In this document: positions 57,649-64,000 of the stretch, piece after piece
Layout of the letters: each line of letters starts with the position of its first letter
Position numbering within the stretch: position 1 is the stretch's first letter
DNA from: Gliomastix tumulicola
Lineage: Eukaryota; Ascomycota; Sordariomycetes; Hypocreales; Bionectriaceae
DNA length: 64,000 nt
Assembly (NCBI GenBank): GCA_001599755.1
Contig: BCHX01000007.1
Coordinates: 186,001 to 250,000 of the forward strand
Direction: 5' to 3'
Program-made: the position numbers and the translations under genes
The notes under the pieces: generated by a model
The model's database searches: none
Told to the model about the DNA's origin: nothing
Seen by the model: only the letters and a program-made list of their open reading frames with translations

Positions 57649-59728
57649 TCACCAATCCGTGCTGTCGAGGATGCTGATGTCGCCCATGAAGTCGTGCGAG
57701 GGGCTTTCGTCCTCTAGTGACCCAGTTCCTAGTCCCTCGTTCACGGCGTCCGTCATCCATGGACCAACAGGAATTTCTGGTACCGAGAACGTCAGTTGTT
57801 CATCGTTCGTAAGCTAGGAACTGGGCTAGCGACATACCGGCCATGTTGGCTGAGATCGAGGAGGGGCCTGCTGAGGGACCTGGAAAGGGAATATCCCACG
57901 GGGTTGCGGAATTGCTCATCTCTCCAAGATCTGGTGGGGAGAGAGCCGAAGCCGTATCTGGGTCCTTCCAGCGACCAATCCGTCTGTAACATGAAATGAT
58001 GGGCGGCAAGGTCCATTCCTGATGATGATCCTGGCTATCAGATAGTATCTTGGGTAGTGAGAATATTCGCTGTGGCTCGTGGCCTCGAAGCTGGCCAGGC
58101 GTCGACGTAGATTGAACTGTTATCCAGTCATTCGCTACCGCAAATGCAAGATGCAAATTTACGAGTGCCGGCGAGAGCAAGGTCTTTCTCGAGGAAGTAC
58201 TCTTCTCAACCTGAGACACCACGGCACAGTGTCTGGGAAGCTGACTGTAGCACATGAGCAGCTCGCCCGCGAACTTCGAGCTATTCGAGGCGACCGCCGC
58301 GGTGTTACTACTGCTTGATATTGCATTGTTCATTACCTTTGATACCTGTATCCAGGCATTGAAGGTGCTGACGGCGTGCAGCGGCTCGAGATGGCCGTGT
58401 ATCCGCCAGTCGATGCCGTCTGATGCCGGCTGCCATTCGTGGCTGATAACCCATGGATCCCATTCATCCGGTCCTGTGGCATCGTAGAGTTGAAAAGACT
58501 CAATGTCTTGCGTCTTTAAATGGGCAGGCCTCTGCAGAGAGCACGACAGGAACGTATCCATGGCGAAGCTGGCAAGCAGACAACGGGTTTGAATCGACGA
58601 ATGAGGCGTCCCGAATACTGAGAAAGTCGTCCCCTTGTCTCCCTTCTGGATCAGGCAAATGCGTACGGCTTGCCCGACCAGTTGCCATGCTGACGCTATG
58701 CATCCCCAGTGTAGCTGGCATAATGCGAGGACGAGGAGGGCCTGCGCGTGACTGAGCTGTGCAGCACCCATCTCGTCGGGTATCAGCTGCCTCGCCAGCT
58801 TGTATTCCCTGCACGTGTCTCTGTGGCGACCTGAGCTGATCCTGGAAGCCGGCTCCTTCCGACGACTTTTCTGCAGCGTAGAGAAAGCCAGAACTGCCCA
58901 AAAGACTGCCACATCCCCTGGCTCGTGGGAACTTGTAGTGTTGGACGTCGAGTAGAGGATCTGAAATAGCCTGTGCTTCTCAAGAATTGGGAGCCAACAG
59001 TGCGTGTATGAGAAGTATAAGTCTAGGAGACTCCTGGCATCGTCTGGGTATTGAAAAGGTTCGCTGAGGGTCTGAGTATCGCTTTGCTCTAATGTTCGGC
59101 TCGTCGGTGGCGCTTCAGAGGGCGTACTTTGACTCGGTGCAGCCTCTTGGCTGGTGAGAAGGAACGGTACTTCGAAACCAGGTCTGGGCTGAGCTGTCGG
59201 TATTTCGTCGAAGGCGAGGGGACTGATGAGAAGGGCAGCATCGTGGCTGGTCTCGGAATCCGCGAATACGTCTCCTTCAGGGCCCGTCTCGAGCCTCTTG
59301 AGCCGTCTGTCGAGTTCCGCCAGCACTGAGCTCCGGCTCCACGCCGCCATGACTGCATCCGACGTCCCAGCTGGTCGGGAATGCAGGCGTAACCTTCCGG
59401 CCTGATCTAATACAAACTCGGCAGCGGCCAGAAGCTCACTCACAACCCGCTCTCCGTTGGGTACTGTGGCGAACACGAGGCCGAGCAGGAGCTCTAGGGA
59501 CTTGACGTATCCGGTTGGGAGTCCTCTTTTCTTCCCTGCTGTGCCATATGTGCAATCCTGGTTCATGGCGATGCAGGGGAGGCATTTTGGGCGTTTCCCA
59601 TCGCAGCGGTGTTTGCGGCTCCGGCACTGATCACAGGCGCGACTCGTCCTCTTCCTTTTGGAGCCAGTCCTTGTTGAATCTGACAGCGCGTCGCTCATGC
59701 GGCGGGAATCGGAAGAAGGCTCGCCCAT
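57649..59728 (-). CDS. qutA: Quinate utilisation activator, Zn2Cys6 transcription factor
   Basis: Two exons on the minus strand, 59728-57838 and 57776-57649, joined across a 61-nt intron (GTATGT/CCAG), give 672 residues. The Zn2Cys6 binuclear cluster has Cys at 32, 35, 42, 49, 52 and 59 (ACDQCRSRKHRCDG...), flanked by basic residues and followed by GLPTGYVKSLELLLGL. The central region is the fungal-specific transcription-factor domain (DLYFSYTHCWLPILEKHRLF, LALCQLHWGCIASAWQLVGQAVR). The C-terminal exon is acidic (GPWMTDAVNEG...DFMGDISILDSTDW), a likely activation segment. Identity as QutA/Qa-1F rests on this layout and on divergent pairing with the QutR gene. QutA activates quinate catabolic genes and is inhibited by QutR. 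The quinate enzymes themselves are not in this window. Confidence 0.88.
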
Positions 59729-60476
59729 CGTGCGAAGCGATCCCGAGACTGCTGACGATACCTAGGCAAAGGGCGAACTGTGGTGTGTCTAGTCCTTCTG
59801 GTGGTGCGGCGGAGTTAAGGAGATCGAGGCTGCATCGGGTTGAAGACACATTGAGATGCCATCCGCATCGGATAGTCCATCTGCGTCGATACGGGGCGAG
59901 ATTCGGTCAGAGCTCCTAACAATCGATGGGCACGTGATGAGAGGTCGAGGCGCACAGGAAGGGATAATCGAGATTCCCTGGTGATTGTCGTGAACCTGTG
60001 AAAAGGACGAACTGCCAATGCTTGAATCACCAAGGGCTCCCCACGCTCCCCGCGTCGTGCATAATTATTCACTAACTGGGGACTGCCCGGCTAATCGATA
60101 TGCCGCAAGCGAGCTTTTGGCGCCGGAACATGCCCCTAAGCTCTCTAGTGCGCATATCTGGAAGAGCCTGTATGTGAACGCCCACTTAAGCATTCATCTA
60201 CCCCACGAACAACCGGTCGAACGACTCTCCCTGACAAGGCATCACATCAACATCACTGCGCCTCGATAGTACTTCACGCCTCACTTTACACATCCCTTTG
60301 TCTTACTCGTTCATTCTTATTCGACGGACAGCAGACTGGGCCAAATCACAGTACTCCACGCAACGAAACAGACAGTATGTCGAGCATCCGCGAGACAGGA
60401 CAAATCTAAACACGATTGCAAGACAAAACATAGGTTGAAAGCAAGGCCTAGGGAAGAGCCTCATGCTCCAGACGAA
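59729..60476. promoter_or_regulatory. Shared divergent promoter region of qutA and qutR
   Basis: A 748-bp intergenic region between activator and repressor genes. It contains one partial match to the QUTA/QA-1F operator at 59962-59977. No gene recognised in it. Confidence 0.55.
59962..59977. promoter_or_regulatory. Possible QutA-binding site (half-conserved)
   Basis: GGATAATCGAGATTCC. The left half GGATAA matches the published 16-bp consensus GGRTAARYRYTTATCC; the right half matches at only three of six positions. Weak evidence alone, but it lies 234 bp upstream of qutA. Confidence 0.3.
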
Positions 60477-63096
60477 ATGCGAATACAGCGCACAGAGGCC
60501 ATGGAGGGAGAAACGGGCGCTCCGATGCAAGGGCCAGCCCTCAGCTTACGCCATGGACCCAAAGCTTCGGTCATTCTCCTCGGCGCTCGTGGAACCGGAA
60601 AGTCGACTCTGGGAATCATCGCCGCAGTGAATCTCGGACGCAATCTTGTGGACTTCGAGACCTATTTCCAACAGCGCACCGGGTCCAACTGGCAGGCTCT
60701 CCGCGACTCTGACACAGTTGATATCGCATCCGACAAACACCTACTGGTCCTCGAAAGCTTCTTCTCTTCGCACGCAGAGCTCCATGTGCTAGTTTGTCCG
60801 ACCGAGTGCCTCCGCGTCCCCGGGGCTGAGAGGGTGTTCAGGGAAGCAGCTCAGACATATCCTGTCGTGCTTGTCACCAGTGATCTTCCGCTCGGGAATC
60901 TCCCCAATGATCCTAGGAGGCGCGAGGACGAAGATACGGCCCGGTCCTGCTCAGCCTATTCCTACTTCAACCTTAGTGAAGAAACTGGGTCTAGAAACGA
61001 GCTCATTGACATTGAAGAGCCAGTCAATCATCACCTGGATCCAGGAGTGTCATCGCCTTCAACACGCTTCCTCCACCTCAAGAGACTCGAGCAAGAGTTT
61101 GTCCGATTTCTCAGCAAAGTTATGGGAGTATCGTCTTTCGACATCCGCACAGATATCAGCCTCAGTCTGCCGCCATGGTCGAGAAGCGAATATACCTATC
61201 TGCTCCCGATCGATGTGCAGGATCTCGACGACACCTATCCAGTACACCGGTTTGTCGACGAATGCGTGGATGCTGTCGAGCTCAGACTCAAGCTCCCCAG
61301 GGACAGCGGCGCAAACGCCATAGCGAATACCCTGTTTGCCTTCGCTCGGGGCCTCACACGCGTCCGTCGCGTCTTCTTCGGCCCGATTGTCTGCCACATC
61401 GAGCTACCGGAGCCTGATGAGAAGGCAACCAATTTAGCAGAACACTGGGCTCTCTACCAAGATCTTATTCTCTGTGGCTTGCGCTTGTGTCCTGACTTTC
61501 TTACTCTCGACTTGCGATGCAGCGACGCACTCATCCGGCGAGTCATAGGGCTTCGATCCGCGACGGGCATCATTGGCCATCTCCATGACCCTACGCCAGG
61601 AACACATGGATGGCAAAAGCCAGAGCGCAAGAAGCAAATCGACCGCGCTACTTCGCTAGGATGTCAATTCGTCAGGCTCACGCAGCTGGGCGTGTCCAAG
61701 TCAGACAACTTCGAGCTCGAACAGTTCATATCCGCTATGAAGACATCCAGAGACCGCATAATCGCGTACAATACCGGTCCTTTAGGCAAGACGTCCTGTT
61801 GCTTCAACAGCCTGTTCACGCCAGTTCGACCCAAGCGACCCTTATCAAGCACACATTCGAGCTCTGGCACCAATGATTACGGCGCGTTGGTCACTGTGTC
61901 AGAAGCCCAGTCAGCGCTGTTCTCATCCTTCGTTTACGATCGCCTGAAGCTGTACATCATCGGCAATGACGTTTCTGCGAGTCTCGCACCGCTGGTATAT
62001 CACGTCTCACTGGAGCACCTCAGCATCCCTCACGAGTTTACGGCTGAAAGCGCGGCCTCGCCTGAAGAACTGCTCCCCCTCTTTCACGATGAATCATTCG
62101 GCGGCGCGAGCATAGGACAGGGACTCAAGGTGTCGATGCTGCCACACGCTCATTGCCTATCCCAGTCGGCCAAGATCATTGGCGCCATCAACACACTCAT
62201 ACCGATCCGCTGCGAGTGGCTCACTGCGGCTGATGGAGAGACGTCACTGCCACTCACTTTCTGGAGGGATCGCAATCGCGCAGGCCCCGTTCGGGGGTTC
62301 TACGGCGCCAACACGGACTGGGTCGGCATGTACAGATGCATCACCAAGCGCCTCTCACCGGTCAACGCCATCAGCCCTAGAACGACGGGGCTCGTCATTG
62401 GCGCTGGAGGCATGGCCCGGGCGGCCGTCTACGCTATGATCCAGATGGGAGTTCGACACATCTTCGTGCACAACCGGACGGTCTCCAGGGCTTCTGATCT
62501 TGCCGACTATTTCAACAACCTGCTCCTTGACAGGAACGGCAAAGGGCTCCCAATTCTGGCAACCATGACCTCCCCACGTCGGCGGTCGATATTCAGAGTC
62601 CATGTGATCGAGACGATTGATCAGAGCTGGCCGGAGGGATTTGCACAGCCAACAGTCGTCATTTCTTGCATCCGCGCGAGGGGGTCGCAACAGCCACCGC
62701 AGTTTACGATGCCGTCTCATTGGTTGAAGAGTCCCCATGGAGGTGTTGTGGTCGATGTAAGTACTGACAAAGGTCCACCCTTTAGAGGAAGCATTGACGG
62801 CTGATGGGTAACTTGTATAGACGGGATACGAGCCACTGGTCAGTCCCCTCGTGGCTCAGATGCACCAACAGGCTCACCGAGGCTGGGTCACGGTCGACGG
62901 CTTCCACATCTTGCCGGAGCAGTCCGCTGCACAGTTTGAGCTCTTCACGAGCCGAAAGGGGCCCAGGCTAAGGATGGCTGCCGCAATCCTACAGAGTTGG
63001 CAGAAGAAAGACCTGGATCCGGAGACGAGGAAGTTGATCGAGTCTCGGCTGGCAAATGTCTTATCCGAACTTGGGGTCGACGAAACGAGTATTTGA
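60477..63096 (+). CDS. qutR: Quinate repressor, AROM-derived three-domain protein
   Basis: Two exons, 60477-62756 and 62821-63096, give 851 residues. The frame extends upstream only with a TTG, so ATG 60477 was chosen. The protein corresponds to the last three domains of the pentafunctional AROM enzyme. A shikimate-kinase-like domain carries the P-loop LLGARGTGKSTLG. A type-I dehydroquinase-like domain (about 220-470) follows, then a shikimate-dehydrogenase-like domain (YIIGNDVSASLAPLVYHVSL, GANTDWVGMYRCI, VIGAGGMARAAVYAM, HNRTVSRA). In QutR/Qa-1S these domains sense pathway intermediates and bind the activator rather than catalyse. The dehydroquinase portion lacks several usual landmarks, consistent with a non-enzymatic role. 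Divergent to qutA. Confidence 0.9.
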
Positions 63097-63281
63097 ACGT
63101 GGTAGAATGAACAGAACCTCTGGTGAGCTGTGATACGATTTGAATGGCGTTCAACGGTTAGCATCACCTTTTAGCATCAATGCAATCTGCTTTAGTCAAA
63201 TTCTACCAGGCGATACAATACTGTATTGTCGTCTTCATTTCGTCTTTATCTTAAACAAGTTTGGATACCGTCTGTTCTCGC
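63097..63281. other. Short spacer
   Basis: Nothing recognised between qutR and the oxidoreductase relic. Confidence 0.4.
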
Positions 63282-63482
63282 TCATGTCGGGCACGCTCGG
63301 CGCGCCTCGTCTTCTGAGACCTTTGGATTCGGGTCTACGATGGCGACGAGCCGAGTCTGGTCGTTTTTGAGAATGGCTGCCGCATGAGCAGGGCCAATGA
63401 GGCCGAGTCCGATAACGGGCGATGCGGACTTGAGGCGGGCTTGCGGAGCCAGCCATCTTGATCCAGCCCGGATGAACATCAA
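63282..63482 (-). pseudogene. Relic of a Gfo/Idh/MocA-type oxidoreductase N-terminus
   Basis: A minus-strand frame of about 65 residues reads ASPVIGLGLIGPAHAAAIL then LVAIVDPNPK, the first beta-alpha-beta unit of the NAD(P)-binding domain of Gfo/Idh/MocA oxidoreductases (GxGxxGxxH followed by an acidic strand end). A TGA at about 63282 ends it after ARRACPT. The remaining 280-300 residues of such enzymes are not found downstream, so it is a fragment. It may be the leftover of a gene lost by deletion. Confidence 0.65.
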
Positions 63483-63729
63483 AAGCTCCAGCTCATTTTT
63501 CGTTTACTGATCACCTCTCCCGCTGGATACCTCGACCCACTTTCAGCGGTCGGACTTGGCTCCGAGTCGGGGTCCTGGAACTCTGATATCGGTGCTGGCT
63601 TACAAATTCGTGAAGAAGGCAGCGCTGTATAAATGGCATGTATGAGGCGACTATAAACTCGACCATGAGTCTGAGACATCAAGAAAGATACAAACCGGGA
63701 AAGATCATTGCAAGTACAGTACATTCACC
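63483..63729. other. Promoter region of the terminal gene
   Basis: TATAAA at 63628-63633, 97 bp before the start codon at 63730. No gene recognised. Confidence 0.5.
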
Positions 63730-64000
63730 ATGGCCCGAACTGCCCTCGTTACTGCAGCCAACGGCTACATCGGCGCCGCCGTCTCTCGAGCCTTTGTCCG
63801 GGCTGGCTACCGCGTCTACGGCCTCATCCGCCGTGCCTCATCTGCGCCTCCTCTCGCCCAGGCCGAGGTCATCCCCATCATCGGCACCCTCGATGACCTC
63901 AGCTTCCTCGACTCCGTCCCGCTGACCACCGTGGACGTCATCGTCAACTGCCTCGAGGCGTTCCCAAATTACGAGGAGCTCTCCGCCAAGGTCATGACCC
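63730..64000 (+). CDS. NAD(P)-binding epimerase/reductase (SDR-like), 5' part
   Basis: Open from the ATG at 63730 to the window end, 90 residues, and therefore incomplete. The N-terminus shows a Rossmann fold of the extended SDR/NmrA-like type: ALVTAANGYIGAAVSRAFV (GxxGxxG as AANGYIG), a strand ending in GYRVYGLIRR with basic residues that favour NADP(H), and VIPIIGTLDD in the position of the adenine-contacting Asp. The rest of the gene, including any YxxxK motif, lies outside. Function cannot be narrowed. Confidence 0.8.
   Translation, partial: MARTALVTAANGYIGAAVSRAFVRAGYRVYGLIRRASSAPPLAQAEVIPIIGTLDDLSFLDSVPLTTVDVIVNCLEAFPNYEELSAKVMT

Noticed and set aside
1..64000. CRISPR arrays, bacterial operons, ribosome binding sites
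   Set aside because: The window is eukaryotic (spliced genes, fungal families); no regularly spaced repeat array was seen.

Overview
This window looks like nuclear DNA from a filamentous ascomycete, most likely a Sordariomycete. The genes carry short introns (about 50-180 nt) with GTAnGT-type donors, CTRAC-like branch sites and CAG/TAG acceptors. The gene families are typical of Pezizomycotina: rhodopsin/SAT4-type integral membrane protein, CFEM, HET, GH115, QutA/QutR, and NACHT/ankyrin proteins. Exon models were assembled by hand from reading frames and splice signals; I ran no database search, so family names rest on recognised motifs.

Layout. 0-12 kb: a rhodopsin-like membrane protein (477-1800), a dead alpha/beta-hydrolase (3284-4205), a small unknown protein with a GGIGNI motif (5912-6569), a long gene-poor stretch, and a small cysteine-rich secreted protein (10259-11119). 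12-18 kb: three related copies of an unrecognised gene family (12328-13257, 16164-16583 truncated, 17263-18151), with a HET-domain pseudogene between the first and second. A fourth, diverged member lies at 48934-50809. 18-30 kb: an ankyrin-like/subtilase fusion (18354-22027), an unknown protein (22514-23499), and a 1,823-residue NLR-like protein with a degenerate NTPase core, a long ankyrin array and a C-terminal zinc-binding module (24039-30001). The 12-30 kb block has the look of a self/non-self recognition island.

30-48 kb: a dimeric-barrel-like protein, a CFEM membrane protein, a low-complexity SR-rich protein, a secreted GH115 alpha-glucuronidase, an unknown 249-residue protein, a cytochrome P450, a Q-rich protein with a hydrophobic tail, type-1 methionine aminopeptidase and a small four-exon gene. 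49-64 kb: paralogue 4, a membrane-anchored protein with an HxD...H pattern, an FMN-dependent alpha-hydroxy-acid oxidase, a CobW-type GTPase, the divergent quinate regulators QutA and QutR, a relic of a Gfo/Idh/MocA oxidoreductase, and the 5' end of an NAD(P)-binding epimerase/reductase that runs off the window.

Functionally, the clearest pair is QutA/QutR, the activator and repressor of quinate catabolism, sharing one intergenic promoter region. The most novel-looking material is the four-member paralogue family and its neighbourhood of HET, ankyrin-protease and degenerate NLR genes.
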